A stretch of 64,000 nucleotides of DNA, taken from Lantana camara. Its lineage: Eukaryota > Streptophyta > Magnoliopsida > Lamiales > Verbenaceae. This document shows, in pieces, positions 23,901 through 35,121 of this stretch. How positions within the stretch are numbered: the stretch's first letter is position 1; each line of letters begins with the position of its first letter. Position numbers and translations under genes: made by a program. Below the pieces are notes generated by a model. It had not been told where the DNA came from. It was given only the letters and a program-made list of their open reading frames with translations, and did no database searches. The stretch covers positions 56,959,501 to 57,023,500 of the forward strand of contig CM074863.1 in assembly GCA_037501455.1 (NCBI GenBank), read 5' to 3'.

Positions 23901-24326
23901 CAGCATTCAACCCATAAACTAACTGTAAGTTTTTTTTGGATTATTAATACCTATTTTACAGTATAAATGATTACATATTGTTGTATTAATCATTTGATGT
24001 GGTTCATGTAGGCAAGGAAAAGGTTGAAGATGCAGTCCTCCAGAGGAAAGAAGACTGACAAGGCATAGTTCTATCCACCAAGAAGTGCTGCAACAAAATC
24101 ATCATCCTCCACTGGAGTCAACATCAGGAGTGTGCCATTTTCACCGGATCATCCAAGGGTTCAAGTATCATTGACCACAGAGCCACATCCTCCTTTGAAA
24201 AATGTCAAGACTTTCACCAAGAATGGTAAAAAATATGCCACATGTTCAAGATTGGAATCAGCTCTCAATGCAAGGAGAGAAGAAAATCAAAGAAGGTTTC
24301 AAGAGAAAGGGAAAGAAAAAGGGTAG
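20940..24326 (+). pseudogene. MULE transposase (mudrA-like), three exons, four in-frame stops
   Basis: I infer exon 1 at 20940-20988 (ATG start, donor GTAAGT), exon 2 at 21181-23924 (acceptor after CTTTTTTGGCAG) and exon 3 at 24012-24326 (introns 192 and 87 bp). The phases fit at both junctions. Exon 2 begins with an N-terminal domain (PVYYGGKVSKFDYVD), then an acidic stretch, then a WRKY-like zinc-binding transposase domain (CDWRINALKRG, HGCDGNYHVK). After an in-frame TAA at 22164 come the catalytic residues: D in GVDGCHLKG, D in FMSDKQKGL, E in NICESFNACI, each in its normal context. A SWIM finger follows (CSCRGW, GIPCKHA). The C-terminal zinc knuckle KCRIYGVNGHNIRSC has Tyr where the second Cys is expected. 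Further in-frame TAGs are at 23838, 23880 and 24066. It acts on the TIRs of its own family if active; the stops make that unlikely here. Confidence 0.9.
23805..23903 (+). repeat. 24-bp coding minisatellite in MULE transposase
   Basis: Units of AGTGTTCAAACTCAACAGGC plus four bases repeat with a 24-bp period (starts at 23841, 23865 and 23889; a partial unit lies upstream). In frame it encodes SVQTQQAQ. Two units carry TAG where the others have CAG. Confidence 0.85.
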
Positions 24327-24744
24327 CATGTTTGTGTTTTTTTGTTTTGGATGCAAAACTGATGGTCATAGAGGGATGCATAACTGGTCTATGGAAGCAT
24401 TTTTTGGGTTGATCATGGACTGCAGATATTAGGAGTTCACGGGTTGTTGTCAAGCTAATATTAGTAGGTTTTTTGTTAGATGTTTTGTAGCTACTGTTAA
24501 ACTGATATTAGCATCCCTTTTGTGGTGTTTTTTTCTTATCTTAAGCTAATGCAAACAATGTATTGAATGTTTGCTTAATGCCAAGTACCCATTTCCATTT
24601 CTATGTCAATTCATTCTTCTTTTTCCAATTATTCACCATCTTAATGCATTGCACGATTAACATAAGTATATAACACAAAAAAAAGCTTCATTAACCACTA
24701 AAATTGCTGATACATTGCATAAACACAGACTGTATTGCAACTTA
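24327..24744. other. Convergent intergenic space inside MULE
   Basis: This is the AT-rich space between the ends of the two convergent genes, likely holding both 3' UTRs and poly(A) signals. A 76-residue plus-strand ORF overlapping 24202-24432 is out of frame with the transposase and unsupported. Confidence 0.5.
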
Positions 24745-25098
24745 TTACATGACAAACAAATGACGCCATGAGATGATAAGGACACAAAGTAACATCTTCA
24801 CTCTCTCACGCAGCCTAGCATTCTCAACCCTCACTTTCTTCAACTCTTCCCTTTCCTTGTTCAATTCTTCCTTTGCAATCTCCAGTTCTTCACGTAATGC
24901 AGATATCAACGCAGTTGGCTTCCCACTCAATGCTTCGTCCTCCCATACAAAGAAGTCACAACCACTGGTAATGTCTCTCCAATTAAAAAATCACCTACCT
25001 GGGTTAGCAGCAGTTGATGACGTCCTCAATCGAGCTTTTCTTCCACAGAAACAGTATAACTCGTCCTTGAGATTGGAGGAGCACGAAAATGAAGCCAT
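24745..25098 (-). pseudogene. Small GRF-type zinc-finger, coiled-coil, hydrophobic-tail protein in MULE
   Basis: Translated on the minus strand from the ATG at 25098-25096 this gives 117 codons ending in TAA, with one in-frame TGA at codon 36 (24993-24991). Residues 14-54 show the GRF finger pattern: CFCGRKARLRTS, then TAANPGR, the stop where an Arg (CGA) would fit, FF, and GCDFFVWED. The third expected Cys (codon 40) reads Trp. Residues 60-100 form a charged heptad region (EELEIAKEELNKEREELKK), and the end is hydrophobic (MLLCVLIISW). Small plant proteins of this plan (GRF finger, coil, C-terminal membrane anchor) are known as uncharacterised families. The start lies about 50 bp inside the right TIR, so the TIR probably supplies the promoter. 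Function is unknown. Confidence 0.8.
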
Positions 25099-25144
25099 TT
25101 TTAAGTTTTGATGAGCAAGAACCCTACTTTTTTAGAGAAATTGT

Positions 25145-25364
25145 CTGAAATGGGGCTGAATTTGTTTAAGAGGGATGAATTGGTTTAACCTTTGACCAAA
25201 TTAATAGCCACGTGCTTTTTGCTGTTTATTATGGACGGAAAATGGTCAATGGGACCAAAATTAAGACAAATGACACTTTATGGGACCAAAAGTGAGACAT
25301 TGGCAACTCTTGGGACCAAAACTAAAAGTGGCTCACTTTACGGGACGATTTTGATAATTTTCTC
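25145..25364 (-). repeat. Right TIR of MULE
   Basis: Inverted copy of 20575-20815. It ends CGATTTTGATAATTTTCTC next to the duplication TTAAATGAA and contains the GGGACCAAAA iterons in opposite orientation. Confidence 0.93.
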
Positions 25365-27280
25365 TTAAATGAATTATGAAATATATTGATGCTTTGATTT
25401 GCAATTTAAATTCCGATATGTCGTATTTGAGCTATTTGTCTAACTTGAAGGGGGTGTTAGTGTAATTTTGAATAATATAGAATTGCATGACTTGAATTAT
25501 TTAATCCTTGTTATTTTAAAAATGAATATGCTAAGTTTGAATAAGTAAAATAGAATTAGTATGTCTTGGATGATTTAATTTGAAACTTTGTAATTTAGGT
25601 TTAATTACTTAATTTAATATGAACCTATTATGTGATATATGAATTGTATCAAACATGTATGATTAAATTAGAAACTTTTGCACGTAAGAAATAATGAGAT
25701 TTGCATTGCCTTTCAATTTCTTTTATTTGTATTAATTATGTACGTGAATATGTCCTAATGTTTAATATGATTTCATTGAACTATATAATGATTTGTTTTA
25801 TATGTAATTGATATGAATTTGAACCCTGCTTATATGATTTCATTTACTAAACGCTCGAGCATTTGTCGTGCGTCTCTGTGTGATTGTCTGAGTCTGAGTC
25901 TGAGCCCTGTGTTGTGTTTTGTGTGCTCAGTTGGTACAGGTGCACCCGGGGTGGTGACAAGTGGGTCGTGCAGGTTCCGGGGTGGACCATTTGCTTTGGG
26001 TTTGGCTTTGTTTGGTGCCAGGTGAGGTTAGGTTATAGTTAAACCCTAAAGATATGTGACCGATATGTATGCATGTGACTATAAGCCTACGAATGTGTAT
26101 ACGTTTGATACATATGTATGTGATAAGCATGTATGAATGTGTGTGAGTGTGTATGCATGTGAGTATACGTATGTGTATGTGTATGTGTGATGTGTGGGTG
26201 AACGTGTGTGTGTGTGTGTGTGTATGCGATGTGTACGCAGGTGGTGATACATATGAGCGTGTACGTGTCAACGGGTTGTAAGTGGTAAGTGGTTATACGT
26301 ATGAGCGTGTACGTATGACCAGGATGTAAGTGATATGTTATACTGAGTGTGTGTTCTACTCCGGGATGGTTTATTTGAGGTCGACGGACGTGTGTGTGTG
26401 TTCTGCTCCGGGACGGCTTATTTTAGGTCGACGGAGGTGTGTGTGTGTGGGTATGTTATGTTTGATGTCCGCTGCGTTGTGTGTGTTTAGTATGTTAGTT
26501 TGTTATATAACAGTTTGTGAAACGGGAGTGGATTTCCAATTAATAAAATATGGTTGTTTTGGCCTTCGGCCTAACTCTTTTATTCCCTATATCTAGTATC
26601 ACGTGAGAAAATATTTTAGAATGCAAAAACCACGCTCCGGTTCATGAACTCCCCTCTATGTTATGTGTTGCGCTCCGTATACGTATGTAAGTGTGCGTGT
26701 GTAGCCCCTCACTCAGTCTTTGGACTGACCCCTCCCTCTTTATGTTTTTAGTTGCAGGTTCAGGTCGTTGGAGTTCGTGCTAGGCGGCTGTCTGTCGTAT
26801 CTGTCGAGTCTGTGTCAGTCAGTTTGAGTTTGTTAAGATTTTTGTTCCGAATTATGTCTGCAATTACGTATATGATATGTTCTGTACAGGTTTATGATTG
26901 TGATTGGATTGTATGGAAATTCGGGACAGGTTAGGACAGGTTCTGGAATAGTTGATCCCGTTTTGTTGTATGTTATTCGGGACAGGTTAGGACAAGTTTT
27001 CCTGATTAGTTGAACCCCGTTTAGTTGAGGTTCATTTACTTTCTGGAATGTATAAATTACGCTTGTTGTTTAAAGTTTTTAAAAGTTGGAATTTCGCATT
27101 GCTTCCGTTGTCATGTTTTGCATCTTTCCATTTGTACGAGGTTTAGGTACCGCCTAGCTTAGGTTAGATTTTTGTTTGTCACCCGTTTGCTTTGACTTGG
27201 TGCGTGCGCGGACTTTCCATTTCATACACGTGTCGGATCTTAGTGCGGGGAATGTGGCGCCTCACGTGCGGGGTGTTACA

Positions 27281-27410
27281 GAACCCGAGGTGCGCTAGGC
27301 CCCTTTTTGGTTCCTCTCCGAACAAACTAACCAAAACACGAACAAACGAAATCAAAAATGTAAAATGAGCATGCTAACATGTTCATAACACATATATCTC
27401 ATTCCAAAAC
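27281..27410 (-). mobile_element. Continuation of minus-strand LTR fragment
   Basis: After the second GAACC the host LTR of 18308-19095 resumes with CGAGGTGCGCTAGGCCCC, like the block at 8750-8790. It breaks off near 27410, where a plus-strand LTR starts in its middle. No duplication marks this junction, so it is a deletion or recombination point; the exact base is uncertain by about 20. Confidence 0.6.
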
Positions 27411-28168
27411 AACCATTTCACTTGTCTTATGTCGTACATAGTCATATTGAGTCGTGCACTATTTTTCTTATCCAGAGTATCCTCAGGGAGTCGACAAGCC
27501 AGCTCAGTAGGGTTTGGCATGTTCAGGTACTCTTTTTGGTTTTGTTCAGGTGAGAAAAAGTTAGGAATTATAATATGCAAACCTTACGACCTTTGTATGT
27601 GATGTTTTAGCCAAAATCTATATTATACATATATATCTTATTTTCAAATGATCAAATATTTCTAAAAACAACCTTGCCTTGTACTTGACCCATTTTGGCG
27701 AGACTCTTGCACTTCGTGGGGCCCAAGGGCTTGTGTATTGAGATAACTGGGAAAGTAAGGGTTGGCGGCTATCTCTTGTACAAGTCCCAACTTGTTGGAG
27801 CAGCCTGTATGTCCACCAGGAGGTTTGGTGGATTGATGGGATTCCGGTCTTTGGGATTCATGTACCCAATGATTGATTACCTTGTCATGGATGGTAGCCA
27901 TTAACCTGGAGAAAAAAGGAGTACGTGTTACTCTTAAATGAATACCTCTTGTAATTAGTGGAAACCTTAACTATTGCATGAATGCCTAATAACTTTTAAC
28001 TTGTACACGAACGGAGAATGGTTGGAGATTTGCTCACTCGCCGAGCTACTTGATCACTTGTCTTGAAAATGAATTTATAGTTGTAATTCCATATAATGAT
28101 CCCCTTTTCTTAACTTCTTCTTGTATCTTCTAAAACCTTATATGGAATTATGACTTATATGAATTTAC

Positions 28169-28201
<33 letters not shown>

Positions 28202-28204
<3 letters not shown>

Positions 28205-28750
28205 CACCCCTGTCCCACATCGGGAAAGTATGAGAGTTAAGTTCAGTTTATAAGTTAAAGAGTCCAAGTATAACCAATGGATATCCCTTTTGGGCAGTGA
28301 TTTAGGCCCAATTTCAGGTTATACTCGGTGGACTTGGAGACTTGCGCTCGCGTCCAACGGGTCCGCGGACCCGGGGCGTGACAAATGGTATCAGAGCCGC
28401 TCGTCAGCCGCAAAAGCTAAGTGCTATACGGGGCAAAGTGCTACTCACATGGGAGCCACCTCTTGAGCCCGTAGGAGCCACCTCTAGAGTCCCACCGCAG
28501 ACGAGTCGGTCATGGGCTATATGTCATGCCGCGACGAGGACGTCGCGGTTCTGAAGGAGGGGTGATTGTGACACCCCTGTCCCACATCGGGAAAGTATGA
28601 GAGTTAAGTTCAGTTTATAAGTTAAAGAGTCCAAGTATAACCAATGGATATCCCTTTTGGGCAGTGGTTTAGGTCCAATTTCAGGTTATACTCGGTGGAC
28701 TTGGAGACTTGCGCTCGCGTCCAACGGGCCCGTAGACCCGGGGCGTGACA
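28202..28750 (+). mobile_element. Complete TRIM retrotransposon with 182-bp LTRs
   Basis: Two direct repeats of 182 bp (28202-28383 and 28569-28750) start TGACACCCCTGTCCCACATC and end GGGGCGTGACA. A primer-binding site follows the first and a short purine tract precedes the second. The internal part is only 185 bp and non-coding. The duplication ATATA flanks it in a (TA)n tract. The LTRs differ at only a few bases, so the insertion is fairly recent. There is no 5S rRNA-like sequence, so it is not the Cassandra family. Confidence 0.93.
28386..28398 (+). promoter_or_regulatory. TRIM primer-binding site, initiator tRNA-Met type
   Basis: TGGTATCAGAGCC lies two bases after the first TRIM LTR. Confidence 0.92.
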
Positions 28751-28796
<46 letters not shown>

Positions 28797-30564
28797 TATG
28801 CCTTTCATTCCATCTTGTAAAGACTGACCCCTCCCCTTTTTATCCTTTATGTAGCACCCCGCACGGTGGGTCACCACATCCCCCGCACCTAAGCCCAATC
28901 CACATACGAGATGGAAACTCGTACATGAACCAAGCATAGGCGAACGGGAGACCGACAAATACACACCTAAGCTAGGTGGAACGTAGACCCTGCCAACAAA
29001 AAACAAACCACCAAACTAAATGCGTATGCGGAAGCGAATCATCAAATCATAATTTAAAACACAAGCAGCAGGTGACGGGTTCAACTAGTATAGATACCTT
29101 GTAACGCCCCGGTTTTTCATTCATACAAATATGTCGTATGTGTTTATAAATTGCGCAATTAAATTATTTAATTATGTGATTAATTGTTTATAAGTGTTTT
29201 AAATATTTAATTTTATTATAAAAATTGTTATTATTTTATTTTATTTCGTTAAATTGGAAATTATTTAATTGATAATTAGTGTTAATGTTAATTAATTATA
29301 CCTTTAATTATGCTAATTAATTAATTTCTAATAACCGTTGACTTTTATTATTTTAAAAATAGAATTTAAATTTTTTTATTTAATTTGGAAATGTTATGAA
29401 TTGTTAATGCATTGTTTTTGAGTGATTTAAACGTGCTTCGTTCTTATGTGATTTGATATCAAAAATTCATGAAAATTAAGTATGTCGTAGATTTATGTGT
29501 TATGAACATGTCTATATGCTCGTTTCATGTTTTCGATCTCGTTTGACGTGGTAACGAATTTATTTTGAATTGTGGAACCAAATCGGGGGCTAACGAGCAA
29601 TTAGCGCACCCTTGGTTCCGTGTGCGATATCTTGAGCTCGGGAACTCGGAATCGAGTTCCGTCACCTCCGCTGAACTCGTATCGAAGATTCGAGTTCAAT
29701 AGAACAAGCCTCCTTGTTTCTAAGCTCGTTTTGAGCTCCGACCATTAACCGAAACTTGTGACGTTCGCCTAAATGACCACTTTCCATATGAATCATAACT
29801 TGAACCATGGTTAACCAAATTAAGTGAAACTTGAACCCTAGTTCACCTAACTCACTTCCCTATACTCTCACATCAGCTCAAACGGAGATAATAACCAAGA
29901 AAGAAAGAAAATCAGCTGCAACTTGGAGAAAACCCTCCATTTCCCGTCACTATTCCCTTTGAGAGATTTTGAGCTCCAACCTCTTCCAAACTCAACCAAA
30001 TTCAAGAGGTAAGTTTATGATTATTTTCTCCACTCAATTTTAGTCATTTTGATCCATGAATCTCTAAGTTTTAACCATGATTGACTGAGATATGATTATG
30101 TGAATGAATAGTTAGATTAAAGCTCCAATATTTGAAACCTTGACTTTGATGCGGTCTTTATGTGAATTGATGCATGGTTCTTGTTTCTTTGAGCTTTATA
30201 ATCTGAATTATTACCTTCCTTTTCATGGTTTATGCTTGTATGAATTTTACCTTGTTTGTAGCGTGAAACCGTGGCTGAAATGGATGGAATGGAAGCATGA
30301 TTTTGATCACTTTTCTTGTCCTTGTTGTGTGAGCTTTTGTTGCCTTCTTGCTTGCTTCTTCGTGTTGCTTTTTCTATTGTTTTGTTGTTGTGAGCTACTT
30401 CTATTTGTTGGTGTCGGCTGCTGTTATGTTTTGATGGAAAACAGGGGACAAAGAGGGCTGCTGCTGCTGCTCTGTTTCTGCAACACTCTCCCCGGGTGGG
30501 GAGAGTTTTAACCGATTTTGTCCCCAGGCGGGGACATCTCTTACAGTAGCTTCTGCCTTCCTTT

Positions 30565-32792
30565 TGTTGGGATTAATGCCCTGAAAATCCAATTATATTG
30601 TAAATATTTTGGATTAATAAAACTGAAATTATCGCAAGTTATGAGTATTTTACAAATTTAATAATTAATGACGTGTGATGGTATTTTTATATGAAATGTG
30701 TTTCATAGGAAAAGACTTTAAATACCAGAAATCAGGTGTCATTAAAGTTCTAGTCGGTATGATAAGAAAATGTTATTATTAAGACTATAATGTGTTATAT
30801 AAGATGATTAGTCTTTTGTCATAGGGAAATGCAGTTTCTAATTATAACACATTGATGATTTTCAATGAGATTGGAAACATCGAACTGGACCACTGAGATC
30901 GTTCATTTTATACTGCTATCTAAAATGAATAAAATCTCGGAAGCATTAGACTCTTAATCCTGATAGTGTTTTTACTTTAGGCATGTAGTGTTAATCACTG
31001 TGATGTACTCAGAAGTGAGGTCTCGGTAACGGGTGGCCAAAATACTTTGTACGTTCGGTGATTGCATGAAATGTGCTAGAGAGAAATATTGATCAAGGAA
31101 TCTGTAGCCTTGTTGGAAGGTTAAAGATATCCCTGAAATAGATTTGCAAGCGTTCAAATAAAACTTTGGCCAAAGTACTTCGTGTATGCGTCGCCGAAGT
31201 TGTATGTTGAACGTGTTTCACATACAGGGAATTTAGACTTAAGGCGAATCAAGAAATTTCAGATTGAAAGTGAAAAATAAATGATAGTAGTGTTAATTTA
31301 TTTTTCATGGATATCTGTACAAAGGAGTAAAATGCAAAATTATTCTAGATTGAGAAATTCATGAATAATTTAATTATTTTTAGAGTGCAACAATATTTAT
31401 TTAGTGGAATTAAATATTGTTAAACGGTAATCAATTATTGTCATGGGATGATAATAGATTGACCCGTTTGGAGCTTAGATTAATTAGTCCTGCAGGTCCC
31501 CCCGCAAGCCCCAACGAAGATCAAAGAGAAAATATTAAAACGAGAGAGAGAAATAAATTTTCAAAGAGTTTGGAAATAGCCAAGGAATTTATTTTGAGAA
31601 AATAAATTAAATTCCAAAGAGTTGGAAATGCCCGAAATTTTATTTTGGAGAAAATAAAAATTTTCAATTAAAAAAAAAATGTTGACGTGTCATGCCACGT
31701 CAGCGGGTCAGCGCCAAGTGGCGCTGACTGGGTGCCAGCGTGTTCGACACGTGGACTATGAGGATCGTGCCGCGTCAGCTCGTGTCAACGGCTCAGATCA
31801 GGTTGACTGAAAAGTCGACGGGCCAAGAAAGCGGGTCAGCGGTTCGGGTCATCGGATAGGGTCGGGTCACGGTTTACCCGACCCGGACACGTGGATGAAT
31901 GGTGATTCGCCTGAGTCGACCGGTTCATGGGCGAACCGGTCTGAACCGCGGTCTGACCAAACCGGACCGGACACGTGGCAGCTGCCTGGTGCAGCGTGCG
32001 TGCCACACGCGCCAAGCACACAGCCACCACATGGGCGGCGCGTGTGGGCGCGTGCGGCCACGTGTCGGCGCGTGCCGCCCGGCGTTGGCTTCCTTGTTGA
32101 CCAAGCTGTCTCGTGGCGGTCTCGGATTGGTGATCTGAGCTTGGCGTCCAAGCAAATTTTTGGAAAATTGCTGCGTAGGTCCTTGAATTGGTGCTATAAA
32201 TAGGCCTGCTCTTATTCATTTCAATTGCAACAATTTTCAGTTCTTTTTTCAGATTAAAAAGGCCTCTCGGCACTAATATTCTCTCTCTAATTAATTAGTC
32301 TTTAATTATTTAATTAAAGATTAATTAATTACTTAATTAGGTGATTATATAATTAATATATAATCCACTTAATTAATTAGAAAATAGGGATTTTCAGGTT
32401 TTAGAAAAAAGGGCTTTTCTGAAAAATATTTTCTCAAAGTATTTAGCGAAATACTGCCGGAGCCCACACTCCAATTTCTTAATCCGGGATTTTGCGGGGA
32501 AGCTCTGCTGGTTTCACGAGAAAATCAAGGTGTTGGAAAAGTGTCGTTGATAACCAATTTTGCAGTACAGTAATACCGTTATGCTGCCAAAATTATTATT
32601 TGCATATTGTGATTATACGCTAGATGATTTAAAATTATGTTATCGATGTCTGTATAAATTAGAGTTATGCTGCCCGATTTTTTCCGCTGCTTTATTAAAA
32701 TATTTTGGAAATATTTTGATAACGAGGTTATGGCGAAATTTTATGAATATTACGCTGTACCATCACTCTGCCTTGGGCCCGCCACACCAACA
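30565..32792 (+). mobile_element. Solo LTR nested in LTR, TGTTGG/CCAACA ends
   Basis: Comparison with the uninterrupted 3' LTR (39560-39620) shows a 2228-bp insertion beginning TGTTGGGATT and ending CCACACCAACA, flanked by CCTTT (30560-30564) and CCTTC (32793-32797), a 5-bp duplication with one change. A TATA box, TATAAATA at 32195-32202, and downstream sequence near the end fit a U3-R-U5 layout in plus orientation. The ends suggest a Ty1/copia LTR, but the superfamily is uncertain. The GC-rich part 31680-32160 yields overlapping ORFs on both strands without motifs. Confidence 0.83.
32195..32202 (+). promoter_or_regulatory. TATA box of nested solo LTR
   Basis: TATAAATA lies about 600 bp before the LTR end, followed by AGGCCTGC. 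Confidence 0.6.
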
Positions 32793-35108
32793 CCTTCTAC
32801 CGGGCCGGGTGCTTTTCTGTGTAATTCTTTACCCGGGCGGTTAGTGTGTTGTGGCTACGTCTTCTTCCCTTCTTTCTTTGCTGCTGTTTCTTTTTCTTTT
32901 GTTGATGATGTTATTGTGCGTGTATATGTATATATAGCCTGCTGCTGCTGCATGTTGAATTGTGGTGTGCAGGACTGTGTTATGTATTTTGCTGTTAGCT
33001 GCATGAAATCTTATGCATGTACATGTATACTTGTGTGTTTGTATATATATATAGCTGCTGGTTTTGTGCTTGGTAAAGGAAAGCTTTTGCTTAAATGATT
33101 GGTGCAACATATAAGCAATTGAATTTGAATTTGCGTTGCTTGTGTGCATGTGAAGTGAGTATATATATATATATATTTATGCATGGGTGTTATGTGTGTG
33201 TATATATATATACATATTGTGTGCATGTATTTATTAAATTGGTGCATGGTATATGTGTATATATTAATATTACAGTAGTATGCATGGGTTTTATATATAT
33301 ATATATATATAATATTAATAATAATAATAATAATAATATATATATATATATAATTATATATTTACCTAATTGCATGCATGAATATATGTTTTTGCATGAT
33401 TATTGTACACCTTATACTATATTATATAAATGCGTGATCATTATTTGAATTATGTTATAATATTATATAGTATATTATATATTTTAAGTATGATTTAATT
33501 TATTTCAATTTTAGAATTTAATTGTTATCTATTTCACGTTATTTAATTACTGATCATGATTTGAACTTTTTATTTGTTTAATTTCTAATTGTAAACATGA
33601 AATAATACGTGTTATAATTGTTATATGAAAATTTTGCATTCATTTAATATGAAATGTGAAGTTATGAACATGATAAATATGAACTCTTCCTTTAACAAAT
33701 GAATGGCTTGTTTATATGCCTTAAATGCATTAACAGTACACATGAACGTGTTCATGACATAATATCATCTTTTATGCATTCATATCATGTGCATTACGTT
33801 GCCGTGCGTTATATATGGTTCATATCGAGTCTTGAGTCTCACGTACACACTATGTTGTCTTTGTATAGTTTTCTCCAAGGCGGAGATGCCAGGTTCCTAG
33901 GACACCTCAAGTCTTTCTTTCTTTTGGTTTTATCGGTAAGGTGTAACAGGTAGGTTTCTCTTCTAATAGCTAAATCGACCCGATATATCCCTTACGTGAA
34001 ATGTTTTAAGCCAAAATAGTATATTTATATATCGAGTCATTTTGGGTAAATGATTTCAAACGTATGACCCCTTTTTATTTATGAACCCTTACCCAATGTT
34101 TTGGTGAGATCAGTGAGCACATTGTTTATGGGGGCCCGGGACTCTGTGTACATGGCTATCCGGGGAAGCTCGGGCTGACGGTGATCCCCGTGCACTAGTC
34201 CCAACAAATAATGACGACGGAACGGATCTCGATAGGAGTTTTGACGAGAAAACGCTAGTCGGCAATGAGGACTCATGAACCTCATTGCCACTATGTATGA
34301 GGTGGTCGGGTCTTGCTAACCCGTCCACCACCCGGAGCAAAAAGGTGTAAGTGCCTATGATTATGAATATGCATGATATGAATATGATTATGATTATGAA
34401 CGAATATGTATGAATGTATATGATTACTAATGAAAAGATTGAATTGATATGCACACACGAGGAGAAGGTTGGAGATTATGCACGCCCCCTCGCCGGGCCA
34501 TGAAACCTTATGGATGAAATGAATGAATCTGATAGCTGTAATCTCAAGCGTTGCTTTCCTTTGTTTTACCCATTTGGGAAATATCTTAAAAACCTCGCAC
34601 GGGATTATAGCGTGCATGTGTGGGTGTTTAAATTCTACGATATTATATATGATATACCATGTTTTATACCCACCAGTCTCTTATCTGAACCCGGCTTTGT
34701 TTTCGGTGTTTTACAGGTTTTGGAGTGCTAGGTGGAAAGTCGAGTTTGTCGAGTCCCTTGATTGAGTTGGAGTCTATTCATATGCATTTTGTAAAGTAAT
34801 TAAGTTATAGATTCATGTATGAAATGTTATGATTTATGTTTTAATTTTCGGGAATAGGTATTACGCTATTGGAACCCGTCTTTTATGATAAACCTCGTGA
34901 TTAATTATATATATCCTGCTTCCGCACTCACATTTAATTCATGAGTTTATTTCACTGGGTTCAAGGTTCTTACTCCCGCCTAGCCTAGTGTGTGAGTGAG
35001 TCCCCGTTCGCCATGATTCGGCTCGTGTATGGACTCTCCATTTCATATGCGGGTCGGGTCTCGGTGCGGGGAATGCGGGGCCTTCCGTTGGGGCGCTATA
35101 TCCTTAAG

Positions 35109-35121
35109 TGGTATTAGAGCC
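35109..35121 (+). promoter_or_regulatory. Primer-binding site, one mismatch
   Basis: TGGTATTAGAGCC is the initiator-Met site with C-to-T at position 7. It lies eight bases after the LTR end. Confidence 0.85.

Larger units (their letters stand above)
20575..25364 (+). mobile_element. Autonomous-type MULE with 9-bp TSD and long TIRs (decayed)
   Basis: The TIRs are about 241 bp (20575-20815) and 220 bp (25145-25364), starting GAGAAAATTATC. The left arm carries an extra 11 bp near CACGTG. The 9-bp duplication TTAAATGAA is exact at 20566-20574 and 25365-25373, which is the size typical of Mutator-like elements. Inside are a transposase gene on the plus strand and a small GRF-type gene on the minus strand, converging. 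Both have premature stops, so this copy is probably not autonomous now. The well-preserved TIRs and exact duplication suggest a moderate age. Confidence 0.95.
19096..27280 (+). mobile_element. Solo LTR with GAACC duplication, host of the MULE
   Basis: It begins TGTAATATCCCG and ends GCGGGGTGTTACA. The 5-bp duplication GAACC flanks it at 19091-19095 and 27281-27285. With the MULE and its duplicated target removed it is about 3.4 kb. It contains a donor-like AAGGTTAGT at about 19822-19830, an AACCGCC/GGCGGTT hairpin at 19615-19637, a CAGTC/GACTG hairpin at 26713-26730, and an acceptor-like GTTGCAG at 26751-26757 followed by GTGCTAGGCGG. The GC-rich stretch 19494-20430 has overlapping ORFs on both strands but no conserved domain. 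Dense GTGT/TATG repeats lie at 26060-26470. Confidence 0.9.
27411..28849 (+). mobile_element. Plus-strand LTR, 5'-truncated, left part
   Basis: It aligns with the LTR at 1180-1980: TTTTAGCCAAAAT, the GACGGGTTAG-like region in decayed form, GGTTGGAGATTTGCTCACTCGCC, and half of the CAGTCT hairpin at about 28825. It is interrupted by the TRIM (28202-28750) and continues at 44063-44466. The first half of the LTR is missing. Small ORFs are unsupported. Confidence 0.65.
29100..35100 (+). mobile_element. 5' LTR of LARD-like element
   Basis: It starts TGTAACGCCCCGG. Without the nested 2228-bp LTR and its duplication it is about 3.77 kb. It carries the donor-like AGAGGTAAGT at 30005-30014, hairpins ACTCTCCCC-GGGT-GGGGAGAGT (30485-30506) and TGTCCCC-AGGC-GGGGACA (30519-30536), a TA-rich tract at 33150-33360 and an acceptor-like TTACAG at 34711-34716. 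It ends GGGGCGCTATA, where other LTRs have CTACA. Confidence 0.9.

Noticed and set aside
28202..28750. Cassandra TRIM with embedded 5S rRNA
   Set aside because: The LTRs contain the common GTCCCACATC word but no 5S-like promoter or body.
31836..32273. Several overlapping ORFs on both strands
   Set aside because: They occupy the GC-rich part of a solo LTR; all frames are open together and none shows a motif.
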